From Mucilaginibacter sp. (GTDB lineage: Bacteria; Bacteroidota; Bacteroidia; Sphingobacteriales; Sphingobacteriaceae), in contig NZ_JANYGQ010000036.1 in assembly GCF_025359345.1 (NCBI RefSeq), positions 124,001-188,000 of the forward strand: DNA of 64,000 bases, written 5' to 3'. Each line of letters starts with the position of its first letter. Position 1 is the first letter of the stretch. The notes under the pieces were generated by a model. It worked only from the letters and a program-made list of their open reading frames with translations, was not told where the DNA came from and did not search any database. The translations under genes and the position numbers were made by a program. Shown one piece after another: positions 15,332 to 23,822 of this stretch.

Positions 15332-16927
15332 TTGGACAGAAAACTTATTATAGGAACCCGCGGCAGTGACCTGGCGCTTTGGCAGGCAAACTTTGTGAAA
15401 GACAGCCTGGCCGCGCTTAATATTGATGTTGAACTTAAAATCATCAAAACACAGGGCGACCGCATCCTTCACCTTAGCCTTGATAAGCTGGAAGGTAAAG
15501 GTTTTTTTACCAAAGAACTTGAAGAAGAATTATTGGCAGGTACTATTGATCTTGCGGTTCACTCGCACAAGGACCTGCCTACCGAAAACCCTCCGGGACT
15601 CATTATCGCAGCAGTTTCAGAACGGGAAGACCCCGCTGAACTACTGCTGATACTGAAAGATTGTGTTGATGTGCACCAAAAACTGTCGGTTAAATACGGT
15701 GGTATTGTAGGCACCTCGTCAAACCGCCGCAAGGCGCAATTGCTGGCCTATCGCCCTGATTTAGATATTATTGATCTGCGTGGCAACGTGCCTACCCGTG
15801 TAAACAAACTGCGCGAAGAAAATTATGATGCCATCATGCTGGCAAAAGCAGGTGTGAGCCGGCTTGGCCTGGACTTGAGCGATTTTTATGTAGAAGAGCT
15901 AACGCCAACGGAACTTATTCCTGCACCGGCACAAGGTGCACTGGCTATACAAGTCCGCGAAAGCGACAAAGAAATATTTGAAGCCCTGCAGCCGTTAAAC
16001 CATCCCGATGTTGCGGAGGAACTGGCCGTTGAGCGTACCGTGTTGAAACTGTTTGGCGGCGGCTGCCATTTACCCCTGGGCTGCTACTGCCGTAAAGAAG
16101 ATGGCGTGTACCAGGTGTTTACCTCGAAGGCAGATGATAGCGAGGAATTCCCCGACAGGTTATTTTTAGAAGCCCCTACAACTGAAGGGCTGGCTCAAAA
16201 AGTAGCATTGTTCTTCAGTGCCGACCGTAAGTTCCCGATGAAGGTTTTTATATCGCGCGAGCTTTCTGAAAACAGCTATTTCCGCAAAGCGCTGGAGAAA
16301 CACGATATCGAGGTTGAGGCGCGTTCACTTATCCGCACAGTGGCCGTAATTACCAAACTCGACAGCTATATTTTGAAAAATGCCGACTGGATATTTTTCA
16401 GCAGCAAAAACGCAGTGGAATATTTTTTCCAGCTAGACCCGGTATTACCTAAAAAAGTAAAATTTGGCGTAATGGGCAGCGGCTCGGAAGATATGCTGCG
16501 GCGCAAAGGTTTTTTTGTTGACTATACTGGTGATGGTATTGACCCTGCCGATGTTGCAGCCGAATTTGCTGAACTGGCCAACGGCAAAACTGTGGTGTTC
16601 CCTTCTGCCGAGAACTCAATGCGAAGCATACAGCAGGCCTTATCGCCCGATACAAAAATCATCGACCTTACAGTTTACGAAACCATATTGGAAGACAATG
16701 TGCAGCGCAGCGGCGCTGAGATAATGGTATTTACCAGCCCATCAAACGTTGAGGCATACTTTGTAGATAACCTGCTGGACCCTGATCAAAAGATTATTGC
16801 CATTGGCGTTTCCACCGGCAAGAAACTGGACGAAATGGGCGTAAAATATACCCTGCCGTACTCACCCGATGAAACCGGGCTTGCCGAAGCGGTGTTCGGG
16901 ACTATTTGTTTAAGTCACAGGTGCTGA
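15332..16927 (+). CDS. hemC: Fused hydroxymethylbilane synthase / uroporphyrinogen-III synthase
   Basis: A 531-residue bifunctional protein (HemC-HemD). Residues 1-300 are porphobilinogen deaminase: IIGTRGSDLALWQ, TQGDRI, AVHSHKDLPTE, SSNRRKAQLL, LRGNVPTRVNKL, and GGGCHLPLGCY with the Cys that binds the dipyrromethane cofactor. From about residue 305 (MKVFISRELSENSYF) it is uroporphyrinogen-III synthase: ADWIFFSSKNAVEYFF, KFGVMGSGSEDML, MVFTSPSNVEAYF, IIAIGVSTGKKLDEMG. Together they turn four porphobilinogens into uroporphyrinogen III and hand over the unstable bilane. TTG 15332 (DRKLIIGTRGS) was chosen because the upstream TTG lies in the -7 box. Confidence 0.95.
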   Translation: MDRKLIIGTRGSDLALWQANFVKDSLAALNIDVELKIIKTQGDRILHLSLDKLEGKGFFTKELEEELLAGTIDLAVHSHKDLPTENPPGLIIAAVSEREDPAELLLILKDCVDVHQKLSVKYGGIVGTSSNRRKAQLLAYRPDLDIIDLRGNVPTRVNKLREENYDAIMLAKAGVSRLGLDLSDFYVEELTPTELIPAPAQGALAIQVRESDKEIFEALQPLNHPDVAEELAVERTVLKLFGGGCHLPLGCYCRKEDGVYQVFTSKADDSEEFPDRLFLEAPTTEGLAQKVALFFSADRKFPMKVFISRELSENSYFRKALEKHDIEVEARSLIRTVAVITKLDSYILKNADWIFFSSKNAVEYFFQLDPVLPKKVKFGVMGSGSEDMLRRKGFFVDYTGDGIDPADVAAEFAELANGKTVVFPSAENSMRSIQQALSPDTKIIDLTVYETILEDNVQRSGAEIMVFTSPSNVEAYFVDNLLDPDQKIIAIGVSTGKKLDEMGVKYTLPYSPDETGLAEAVFGTICLSHRC

Positions 16928-16930
16928 CAA

Positions 16931-17013
16931 GAAAGTCCATAGGCAATAGTCCATAGATTTTAAACTCCAATACTTAACCATGGACTATCGACTATGGTCT
17001 ATGGACTATAAAC
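16931..17013. repeat. Word-repeat dyad (AGTCCATAG words)
   Basis: The left arm has AGTCCATAGG and AATAGTCCATAG. The right arm has CCATGGACTATCGACTATGGTCTATGGACTATAAACT. It sits between the convergent hemC-hemD and lipoprotein genes, where a hairpin could end transcription from both sides. Confidence 0.75.
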
Positions 17014-17666
17014 TATTTATACGTAATCATCAGCTTTGGCCTTCTTGACGTATCCGGATAATAGCTGGAGCAAAAAATGCGGCTGGTGTAAATTACTTCG
17101 TTACGGAGCGATAATTTGAACCCATAATTATTTCCGCTGCTTACCATTGCACTAACCATGTCTTTTACGTCGACATCCAGGTTTCCGAAAGGCTGAAATG
17201 TGTTGGGTATAGTTACCTGGTTTGCTGAAAGGGCGCCAGGCTGGTTAAACCAGGTTACAGTTGCTGTGTTCCACGTTTCGGCAACCTGTTGAATAACAAT
17301 GCTATTGTCAGTACCATAGTTTGCATGCACTAAATCGCCATTCAGCGGAATAGTATCGGCATATAAAATAAGGCGTGCAGATACTATGCTGCCGGTGGCA
17401 GGTATTTTACTGATATCGAATTTCAACAGGTTTCGCACGGTTATCGGCAACCCGCCGATAGTCCAGGCACACAAAGGCTCCTCGGGCGATACGTGGTTAC
17501 TTGCATCGGCCCCGTTATATATGCCCACATTGGTTTCATAAGGGTTATTTAAAGGTGCTAATACAATAGTTTTCTTGATTCCGGGTGCCGGATCGTTGAC
17601 GTGTGTACAGGCTGTAACAGCCAGGCACAACAGGGCGATGCAAAGTGCAATGGTGTTTTTTCTCAC
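17013..17666 (-). CDS. DNRLRE-domain lipoprotein
   Basis: A 217-residue protein starting at GTG 17666 with a lipoprotein signal (LCIALLCLAVTACTH, Cys20). The mature part matches the DNRLRE domain: ETNVGIYNG near the start, LLKFDISKIPATGSIVSARLILYA, AETWNTATVTWFNQPG, and YGFKLSLRNE..RRPKLMITYK. This beta-sandwich is found in extracellular structural and carbohydrate-binding proteins. It is probably anchored to the outer membrane or the surface. It interrupts the haem cluster on the opposite strand and has no obvious link to it. Confidence 0.85.
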   Translation of the reverse strand: MRKNTIALCIALLCLAVTACTHVNDPAPGIKKTIVLAPLNNPYETNVGIYNGADASNHVSPEEPLCAWTIGGLPITVRNLLKFDISKIPATGSIVSARLILYADTIPLNGDLVHANYGTDNSIVIQQVAETWNTATVTWFNQPGALSANQVTIPNTFQPFGNLDVDVKDMVSAMVSSGNNYGFKLSLRNEVIYTSRIFCSSYYPDTSRRPKLMITYK

Positions 17667-17819
17667 GTTATTTTAATAAAGGTGTAGTAAAAATAATAAC
17701 ATTTAATATTTTAAACGCCTTATTAATAGCATTTTGAATGATATTTCTGCAAAACATCATTTATAAGACATAAAATTTCTTTAAACCTATAACATCGCCC
17801 ATAATTGTCGCAGTTTCCC

Positions 17820-17827
17820 TAACTTTG
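17820..17827 (+). promoter_or_regulatory. -7 element of hemB with overlapping palindrome
   Basis: TAACTTTG matches TAnnTTTG. Its TTTG begins a short palindromic hairpin (TTTGGGATTCCCAAA, 17824-17838) that would lie at the transcription start and could be an operator. Confidence 0.4.
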
Positions 17828-17881
17828 GGATTCCCAAAAGGCAGGGTGGAGATTGCCCGTCCAAAAATGTTGAAATAAGAA

Positions 17882-18853
17882 ATGTTACAACGACCAAGAA
17901 GAAACCGCAAAAGCGAAGCGATACGCCAAATGGTACAGGAAACGCACATCAGCGCGGCTAACCTTATATTTCCACTATTTATAGTTGATGGTACTTTTCA
18001 AAAAACCGAAGTGGCATCAATGCCCGGTATTTACCGGTATTCGATTGATAATTTGCTGCGGGAAATAGAAAGCTGCTTAAAGCTGGGGTTAACATCGTTC
18101 GACCTGTTCCCGAATATTGAAGAATCATTAAAAGATAAATACGCCACCGAAAGCCACCGCGAGGAAAGCCTGTACCTGCGCGCTATCCGCGAAGTAAAAA
18201 GGAATTTCCCGGAAGCTTGTGTGATAACTGATGTTGCCATGGACCCCTATAGCAGCGATGGTCATGATGGCATTGTGGAGAATGGCGAGATATTGAACGA
18301 CGAAACGTTGGAAATACTTGGCAAAATGGCGCTTGCCCACGCCCAATGCGGGGCGGATATTATAGCACCAAGCGACATGATGGATGGCCGTGTGGGCTAT
18401 ATCCGCAAGGTATTGGACGACAATAAGTTCACAAACGTATCTATCATGTCGTATTCGGCAAAGTACGCCAGCGCTTTTTACGGGCCTTTCAGGGATGCCT
18501 TGAATTCGGCGCCAAAATTCGGCGATAAAAAAACCTACCAGATGAACCCCGCCAACCAGCGCGAGGCATTAATTGAGGCCACTTTAGATGAACAGGAAGG
18601 CGCCGACTTCTTAATGGTAAAACCTGCCCTTGCGTACCTCGACGTAATAAAATTATTAAAGGACAATACTGAATTGCCGGTTGCGGCGTATAATGTGAGT
18701 GGTGAATACGCCATGATAAAGGCCGCCGTGCAAAAAGGCTGGCTGAATGAGCAACGAGCCATAACCGAGGTGCTTATGGGCATACGGCGGGCAGGCGCTA
18801 GTGCGATATTAACGTATCATGCTAAAGAGGTGCTGGAAAATAAATGGATTTAG
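17882..18853 (+). CDS. hemB: Delta-aminolevulinic acid dehydratase (porphobilinogen synthase)
   Basis: A 323-residue TIM-barrel enzyme that condenses two 5-aminolevulinates to porphobilinogen. Schiff-base lysines are in SYSAKYASAFYGPFRDA and FLMVKPALAYLD. Other family segments are IAPSDMMDGRVGYIR, AMDPYSSDGHDGIV and NVSGEYAMIKAA. The metal region reads VITDVAMDPYSSDGHDG, lacking the Cys triad of zinc-dependent forms, so it is the magnesium type. ATG 17882 fits. It leads the hemB-hemL stretch. Confidence 0.96.
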   Translation: MLQRPRRNRKSEAIRQMVQETHISAANLIFPLFIVDGTFQKTEVASMPGIYRYSIDNLLREIESCLKLGLTSFDLFPNIEESLKDKYATESHREESLYLRAIREVKRNFPEACVITDVAMDPYSSDGHDGIVENGEILNDETLEILGKMALAHAQCGADIIAPSDMMDGRVGYIRKVLDDNKFTNVSIMSYSAKYASAFYGPFRDALNSAPKFGDKKTYQMNPANQREALIEATLDEQEGADFLMVKPALAYLDVIKLLKDNTELPVAAYNVSGEYAMIKAAVQKGWLNEQRAITEVLMGIRRAGASAILTYHAKEVLENKWI

Positions 18854-18857
18854 AGGA

Positions 18858-18946
18858 GGTGAAAGCTTAAAGGCGAAAGCCGAAAGCTTTTCGGATAAAC
18901 GTATAATAAAGAAGCTTTAAGCCTTTTGCTTTCAGCTTTCAGCTAA
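18858..18946. repeat. Word-repeat dyad (GAAAGC words)
   Basis: The left arm GGTGAAAGCTTAAAGGC, GAAAGCCGAAAGCTTTT is answered by GAAGCTTTAAGCC, TTTTGCTTTCAGCTTTCAGCT. It lies in the hemB-hemL gap and ends 6 bp before the hemL start. Confidence 0.75.
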
Positions 18947-18952
18947 AAAAAC

Positions 18953-20329
18953 ATGTTTGATTCAATAAAAAAGAAGTTTACATCAGAAGGGAATGAGCCG
19001 GCGGCTACTACAGGCAAACCTGATATCTGCCGGGATAAATCGGCGGAACTGTTTGCAAAGGCGAAGACCTTTTTTCCGGGTGGGGTTAACTCGCCGGTAA
19101 GGGCGTTTAAATCAGTGCATGGCACGCCGCTTTTTATTAAAAAGGGCGATGGCTGCCATTTATGGGATGCCGACGACAACCAGTTTATTGATTTTTGCTG
19201 CTCATGGGGGCCGCTTATCCTTGGGCACAACAATGCAAAAGTTCGCGAAAAGGTAATTGAGGTAATGCAAAACGGCATGTCGTTTGGCGCACCTACCGCC
19301 CTGGAAAATGAACTGGCTGAGCTGATTGTAAAAAACAACAAATTTATTGAAAAGCTGCGTTTTGTAAGTTCAGGTACTGAAGCGGTGATGTCGGCCATAA
19401 GGCTTGCCCGCGGCTATACCAAACGCGACAAAATATTAAAATTCGAGGGGTGCTACCATGGCCACTCCGATTCGCTGCTCGTTAAAGCAGGCTCGGGCTT
19501 GGTAACCTTTGGCGAAACATCATCTGCAGGTGTACCCAAATCATTTGCTGATGAAACCGTTGTTGTTGCATTGAACGATAAGGAAGCCCTTAAAAAAGCT
19601 TTCGACGAATTTAAAGATCAAATAGCAGCAGTAATCATTGAGCCGGTACCGGCAAATAATGGATTGTTGCTGCAGGAAAAAGAATACCTGCAATTCCTGC
19701 GCGAGATATGTACGCAAAACGGCACCCTATTGATATTTGACGAGGTGATTTCGGGTTTCCGCCTTGGCTTTGAAGGCGCTGCCGGGCATTACCAAATTAA
19801 ACCGGATATACTTACTTACGGCAAAATAATTGGCGGCGGCATGCCTGTAGGCTGTTATGGATCATCAGCTGAGATTATGGGACATATTTCGCCGGATGGC
19901 GGTGTTTACCAGGCTGGTACATTATCCGGAAACCCGGTTGCAATGGGTGCGGGCATTGCCCAGTTAAGCGAGCTGCTGCGTATGGGCTTTTACCGCGACC
20001 TCAACAAAAAAACCGAAGAATTTACCGAGGCCATACAGCGTTTTGCTACCGCTCGTAATTATAAATTCAAGGTATTTACCATCGGCTCAATTTTCTGGTT
20101 CGCGTTTACCGATAAAGAAGCTATTCGCTCGGCCGATGATATTGACGCAGCCAGTATGGAGAAATTTAAAAAGCTGCACCGCGAACTGCTAAACCGTGGA
20201 GTTTATTTGGGTCCAAGCGGTTACGAGGTTGGTTTTATATCATCAGCGCACAGCAAAATTGATTTAGAGAAAGCAAAACGTGCTATATTTGATAGTTTGG
20301 AAGTTGTATTCAGAAGTACAGCCCCCTAA
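18953..20329 (+). CDS. hemL: Glutamate-1-semialdehyde 2,1-aminomutase
   Basis: A 458-residue PLP enzyme (class III aminotransferase) that converts glutamate-1-semialdehyde to 5-aminolevulinate. Motifs: PGGVNSPVRAF, FSSGTEAVMSAIRLARGYT region, FEGCYHGHSDSLLVKAGSG, LIFDEVISGFRLG and the PLP lysine in LTYGKIIGGGMPVGCYG. About 25 extra N-terminal residues precede the conserved core (DKSAELFAKAKTFFPGG). The stop codon lies in a CCCCCTAA repeat, so the final residues come from repeat DNA. Lys and YHGHSD separate it from the related sugar-cluster enzyme at 44880. Confidence 0.96.
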   Translation: MFDSIKKKFTSEGNEPAATTGKPDICRDKSAELFAKAKTFFPGGVNSPVRAFKSVHGTPLFIKKGDGCHLWDADDNQFIDFCCSWGPLILGHNNAKVREKVIEVMQNGMSFGAPTALENELAELIVKNNKFIEKLRFVSSGTEAVMSAIRLARGYTKRDKILKFEGCYHGHSDSLLVKAGSGLVTFGETSSAGVPKSFADETVVVALNDKEALKKAFDEFKDQIAAVIIEPVPANNGLLLQEKEYLQFLREICTQNGTLLIFDEVISGFRLGFEGAAGHYQIKPDILTYGKIIGGGMPVGCYGSSAEIMGHISPDGGVYQAGTLSGNPVAMGAGIAQLSELLRMGFYRDLNKKTEEFTEAIQRFATARNYKFKVFTIGSIFWFAFTDKEAIRSADDIDAASMEKFKKLHRELLNRGVYLGPSGYEVGFISSAHSKIDLEKAKRAIFDSLEVVFRSTAP

Positions 20330-20413
20330 TCCCCTAAAGGGAGAACCGGAGGGTAAAGTTTATATTCAATAAAATAAAGTCCTCCCCGCTGGCTAGCGGG
20401 GAGTCAGAGGGGC
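20319..20413. repeat. CCCCCTAA-type dyad with GC-rich hairpin
   Basis: The left part CAGCCCCCTAATCCCCTAAAGGGAG overlaps the hemL stop. The right part has a perfect 9-bp hairpin CTCCCCGCT-GGCT-AGCGGGGAG (20382-20403). The same vocabulary returns at 23726-23817. Confidence 0.7.
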
Positions 20414-21283
20414 ATGAGAAGAACATTCGTAATATTTTATGCATTGATCACTTACGCACTAGCGGAGTTGATTTGGTGGGGCTACCTGCTGGCAAAGCAT
20501 ATGCCAAGCGATATCGGTATGATAATGGGCGAGGGCTCGGTTTTTATATTCGTGTTTTTTGTGGGGGCGTATTCGCTGCATAAGTCAATTAACAAGGAAC
20601 GCAAGCTGCAGGAGCAGAAGAAAAACTTCCTGCTATCCGTAACACACGAATTGAAATCACCACTGGCATCTATCAAGATTCTTTTGCAAACCATCCAAAA
20701 ACGTGACCTGTCGAAAGAACAAACACTGAATTTTATCGGCAAGGCACTGATGGATATAGAGCGGCTGGATGATATGGTGGAAAATATGCTGCTGGCATCA
20801 AAAATTGATAACCGCAGTTATTCGTTTCCTAAGGATAAATTCAATCTTTCGGTTTTGGTGGATAGTATTGTTAACCGCTTGCAGATAACCAAATGCGAGG
20901 GCACGCAACAAATTATTGATGCCGAAATAGAACCGAAAATTGAAATAACCGGCGATAAATTTGCGCTTACGTCAGTTGTTACCAACCTGGTTGAGAATGC
21001 TATAAAATATTCAGGCCCCTGTGAAACGGTGGGCGTAAAGCTGTTTTCGAAAGAAGGAAAAGTATTTTTAGAGGTAGCCGATCATGGGATAGGTATATCC
21101 GACCATGAAAAAAATCGTATTTTCGATAAATTCTACCGCGTGGGCAGCGAAGATACCCGTAACACAAAAGGAACAGGTTTAGGTCTGTACATTGTAAAAG
21201 AAGTGCTTGACAAACACCGGGCGAGCATAAAAGTGAAGGATAACCGACCGGCAGGTAGTATATTTGAAGTGGTTTTTGAATAA
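20414..21283 (+). CDS. Sensor histidine kinase
   Basis: A 289-residue kinase. Two N-terminal membrane helices (FVIFYALITYALAELIWWGYLLA and GEGSVFIFVFFVGAYSLH) enclose only a short loop, so it has no large extracellular sensor. HisKA has the phospho-acceptor in LLSVTHELKSPLASI (His near residue 78). HATPase_c shows the N box VVTNLVENAIKYSG, the G1 region EVADHGIGIS, F box FDKFYRVG and G2 GTGLGLYIVKEVL. It is followed by its response regulator at 33 bp. Placement between hemL and hemE suggests it senses haem, redox or envelope state, as inference only. Confidence 0.92.
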   Translation: MRRTFVIFYALITYALAELIWWGYLLAKHMPSDIGMIMGEGSVFIFVFFVGAYSLHKSINKERKLQEQKKNFLLSVTHELKSPLASIKILLQTIQKRDLSKEQTLNFIGKALMDIERLDDMVENMLLASKIDNRSYSFPKDKFNLSVLVDSIVNRLQITKCEGTQQIIDAEIEPKIEITGDKFALTSVVTNLVENAIKYSGPCETVGVKLFSKEGKVFLEVADHGIGISDHEKNRIFDKFYRVGSEDTRNTKGTGLGLYIVKEVLDKHRASIKVKDNRPAGSIFEVVFE

Positions 21284-21315
21284 CCGATACTAAGTAGTGT
21301 CAAATCAATTTGTAA

Positions 21316-22035
21316 ATGAATCATATCATGCAAACTAAAAAAAGAATTTTATTAGCCGAAGACGAAGACCATTTGCTCGAGGCTATTAAGCTTAACCTTG
21401 AGCTTGAAGGGTATAAGGTATCAACGGCCCACAATGGTAAAAAGGCATTACAAATATTTAAAGAAGAGCGCTTTAACCTGGTAATACTTGACGTTATGAT
21501 GCCCGAGATTGACGGCTTTGTGGTTGCCGAAACCATTCGCCTTGAAAACTCGGAAGTGCCTATCATGTTCCTTACCGCAAAAAACACCAACGAGGATAAA
21601 ATTGCCGGCCTTAAAAAAGGTGCCGATGATTATCTTACCAAACCGTTTAACCTTGAAGAATTGATTTTAAGGGTTAACAACCTGGTAAAACGCGGCTTAA
21701 AAGGCGAAGAACTTAAAGAGTTTAACAGCTACAAAATTGGCGAAAAAACTATTCACTTTAACTCATTTGAATTAGTGAACGAGGATGGTTCTATTACCCC
21801 TTTAACCAAAAAGGAAACCATGCTGCTGAAGTTGCTGATTGAGCGCCGTAATGATGCAGTATCGCGCGAGCAGATATTGGAAACAGTTTGGAATTACGAC
21901 GTTTACCCTTCAACCCGCACCATCGATAACTTTATCCTTACCTTCCGCAAGTATTTTGAACCAGATCCTAAAAATCCGGTTTATTTCCATTCAATCCGTG
22001 GAGTAGGTTATAAGTTTACCGATACGCATCATTAA
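21316..22035 (+). CDS. OmpR-family response regulator
   Basis: A 239-residue regulator. The receiver domain has the acidic pocket LLAEDEDH, the phospho-acceptor Asp in NLVILDVMMPEIDG, the Thr in MFLTAKN and Lys in YLTKPFN. Residues about 140-235 are a Trans_reg_C winged helix (LTKKETMLLKLLIERRNDAVSREQILETVW in parts, then RTIDNFILTFRKYFEPD..HSIRGVGYKF). ATG 21316 and ATG 21328 are both possible starts. The stop overlaps the next start in TAATG. It pairs with the preceding kinase. Confidence 0.94.
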   Translation: MNHIMQTKKRILLAEDEDHLLEAIKLNLELEGYKVSTAHNGKKALQIFKEERFNLVILDVMMPEIDGFVVAETIRLENSEVPIMFLTAKNTNEDKIAGLKKGADDYLTKPFNLEELILRVNNLVKRGLKGEELKEFNSYKIGEKTIHFNSFELVNEDGSITPLTKKETMLLKLLIERRNDAVSREQILETVWNYDVYPSTRTIDNFILTFRKYFEPDPKNPVYFHSIRGVGYKFTDTHH

Positions 22036-22562
22036 TGTTTACAAACCGGACACGCTTATTTATCGGCACACTGTGTTTTTTGTCGCTGATGTTGCTGGCC
22101 TACCGGCACATGTATGAGTTTGCGTGGTTTGCCATGTTACTGATTGTGCTGCTGGCCTGGGATTACATACGGCAGGGAACATTGATTGTGGCTGCGAAGT
22201 ACTTTCACCATAAAGAATACGACAAAGCAGAACGAACCCTGCTGGAGATTTTTAACCCCCGCTGGCTCAGCAGAAAGCGCCGCGGCTACTACGAGTTTTT
22301 AATGGGTGGCGTTTGCCTGCAAAAGCAGGATTTTGAGGATGCCGAAAAACATTACGAAGTAGCGGCACAATACCCGCTTCGGTCTGTGAATGACCACGTG
22401 GCAGCACTGGTGCATGTAGCCAACATTAGCATAAGGCAGGGTAATTTTGAAAAGGCGGGCGCTTATATACAACTCACTGAAAAACACACAGAAGATATAA
22501 ATGCCAAAATGAAGGATGTGATTGAGCGCCTTCGGCAGGAATTGAAGAAAAACAATAAATAG
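22035..22562 (+). CDS. TPR-containing membrane protein
   Basis: A 175-residue protein with two N-terminal hydrophobic helices (RLFIGTLCFLSLMLLAY and FAWFAMLLIVLLAWDYI). TPR-like helices follow from residue 55: FHHKEYDKAERTLLEIF, YYEFLMGGVCLQKQDFEDAEKHYEVAAQ and VHVANISIRQGNFEKAGAYI. It is coupled to the response regulator by a one-base overlap, so it probably belongs to the same signalling unit. It may act as a scaffold or assembly factor at the inner membrane; no specific role can be assigned. Confidence 0.75.
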   Translation: MFTNRTRLFIGTLCFLSLMLLAYRHMYEFAWFAMLLIVLLAWDYIRQGTLIVAAKYFHHKEYDKAERTLLEIFNPRWLSRKRRGYYEFLMGGVCLQKQDFEDAEKHYEVAAQYPLRSVNDHVAALVHVANISIRQGNFEKAGAYIQLTEKHTEDINAKMKDVIERLRQELKKNNK

Positions 22563-22699
22563 AACCAGGAATCAAGAGTTAAGAATCAAGATAAAAAGAG
22601 CCTTGCTGTTGATACAAAATAAGATAACTACATTAAACAGAGCAAGTTTAAATAGCCGGAACCAGGAAAAGTTAAATCTTGATTCTTGACTCTCTTCCA
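22562..22699. repeat. Word-repeat dyad (GAATCAAGA words)
   Basis: The left arm AACCAGGAATCAAGAG, TTAAGAATCAAGA is inverted as CCGGAACCAGGAAAAG and TCTTGATTCTTGACTCTC. It extends to the hemE start codon, so the hemE mRNA leader would begin in or beyond this structure. Confidence 0.75.
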
Positions 22700-22703
22700 A
22701 ATT

Positions 22704-23726
22704 ATGAGAGATTCGTTATTTATAAAAGCAGCATTTTCTGAAAACACTGAACGCCCGCCGGTATGGATGATGCGCCAGGCTGGTCGTTTTATGAAGGAGT
22801 ATTGGGACATTAAAAACAAATATTCGTTTTTAGAGATGTGCAAAACGCCCGAAATTGCCGCCGACGTTACCATGTTGCCGGTTAATTTGCTGGGGATTGA
22901 CGCAGCCATCTTATTTTCGGACATATTGGTTACCGGCGAAGCCATGGGCGGCGATTTAAGCTTTGCCCAAAACGTTGGTCCAAAGTTTGCAAACCCTGTA
23001 CGCACCAAAGCGGATGTAGATAACCTGCAAACCGATGTGGGCGACAGGTTACAGTACGTAGCCGACGCTATTAAAGTGATACAGCAACGACTTAACGGCA
23101 GCATCCCATTGATAGGTTTTGCCGGGGCTCCGTTCACGGTGATGAGCTACCTGGTAGAAGGCGGCTCGTCGAAAGATTTTAAGCTGACTAAGTTAATGCT
23201 CCACAACGAGCCTGAACTAGCCCATCAACTATTGGCAAAAATTGCGACAGTAACAGCAGATTATTTAAATCTGCAGATTGCAGCCGGAGTAAATGCCGTA
23301 CAGATATTCGACAGCTGGGCGCAGGCATTGGCCTGGGATGATTATAAAGAGTTTTCGCACCGTTATATCTGCGAGATTATAAGTAAGCTAAATCGTAAGG
23401 ACATCCCGGTAATATCGTTTTGCAAAGGCAGTTCAGTTTTTGCTCCATTGATGGCCGAAGCAAAACCGGATGTGATCTCCATCGACTGGAATGTTGATTT
23501 GCTCGACATTAAAAAACGTTTACCCGAAGGCATAGCGGTACAAGGCAATCTTGATCCGCATATTTTATATGCCGATAAAAAAGTAATTAAAGACCGTATT
23601 CATAAACTGTTCGACCGGATGAAGGGTGAAAAAGGGTTTATTTTTAACCTTGGCCACGGCATTATGCCCGATATCCCGTTTGATAATGTGAAGTATGCGG
23701 TGGAATTGATAAAAGAATATAGCTAA
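22704..23726 (+). CDS. hemE: Uroporphyrinogen decarboxylase
   Basis: A 340-residue enzyme that decarboxylates the four acetate side chains of uroporphyrinogen III to give coproporphyrinogen III. Motifs: RPPVWMMRQAGRFMKEY near the N-terminus, AILFSDILV, GFAGAPFTVMSYLVEGG, DSWAQALAWDDYKEF and FNLGHGIMPDIPFDNVK. The catalytic Asp is in LFSDIL. ATG 22704 gives the standard N-terminus; the frame is open a little further upstream into the repeat but lacks a better start. hemJ follows after a repeat. Confidence 0.96.
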   Translation: MRDSLFIKAAFSENTERPPVWMMRQAGRFMKEYWDIKNKYSFLEMCKTPEIAADVTMLPVNLLGIDAAILFSDILVTGEAMGGDLSFAQNVGPKFANPVRTKADVDNLQTDVGDRLQYVADAIKVIQQRLNGSIPLIGFAGAPFTVMSYLVEGGSSKDFKLTKLMLHNEPELAHQLLAKIATVTADYLNLQIAAGVNAVQIFDSWAQALAWDDYKEFSHRYICEIISKLNRKDIPVISFCKGSSVFAPLMAEAKPDVISIDWNVDLLDIKKRLPEGIAVQGNLDPHILYADKKVIKDRIHKLFDRMKGEKGFIFNLGHGIMPDIPFDNVKYAVELIKEYS

Positions 23727-23817
23727 GCCCCCCAGCCCCCTAAAGGGGGAGCGAATAGCAGGTGGGGTAAAATAGCTGCAACTCAAAAATTCCCCCTTTA
23801 GGGGGTTAGGGGGCTCG
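23726..23817. repeat. CCCCCTAAAGGGGG dyad
   Basis: CAGCCCCCTAAAGGGGGAG on the left and TCCCCCTTTAGGGGG-TTAGGGGGC on the right form an inverted repeat, and each half also contains the self-palindrome CCCCCTAAAGGGGG. It overlaps the last base of hemE and ends 6 bp before hemJ. Confidence 0.75.
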
Positions 23818-23822
23818 ACGTT

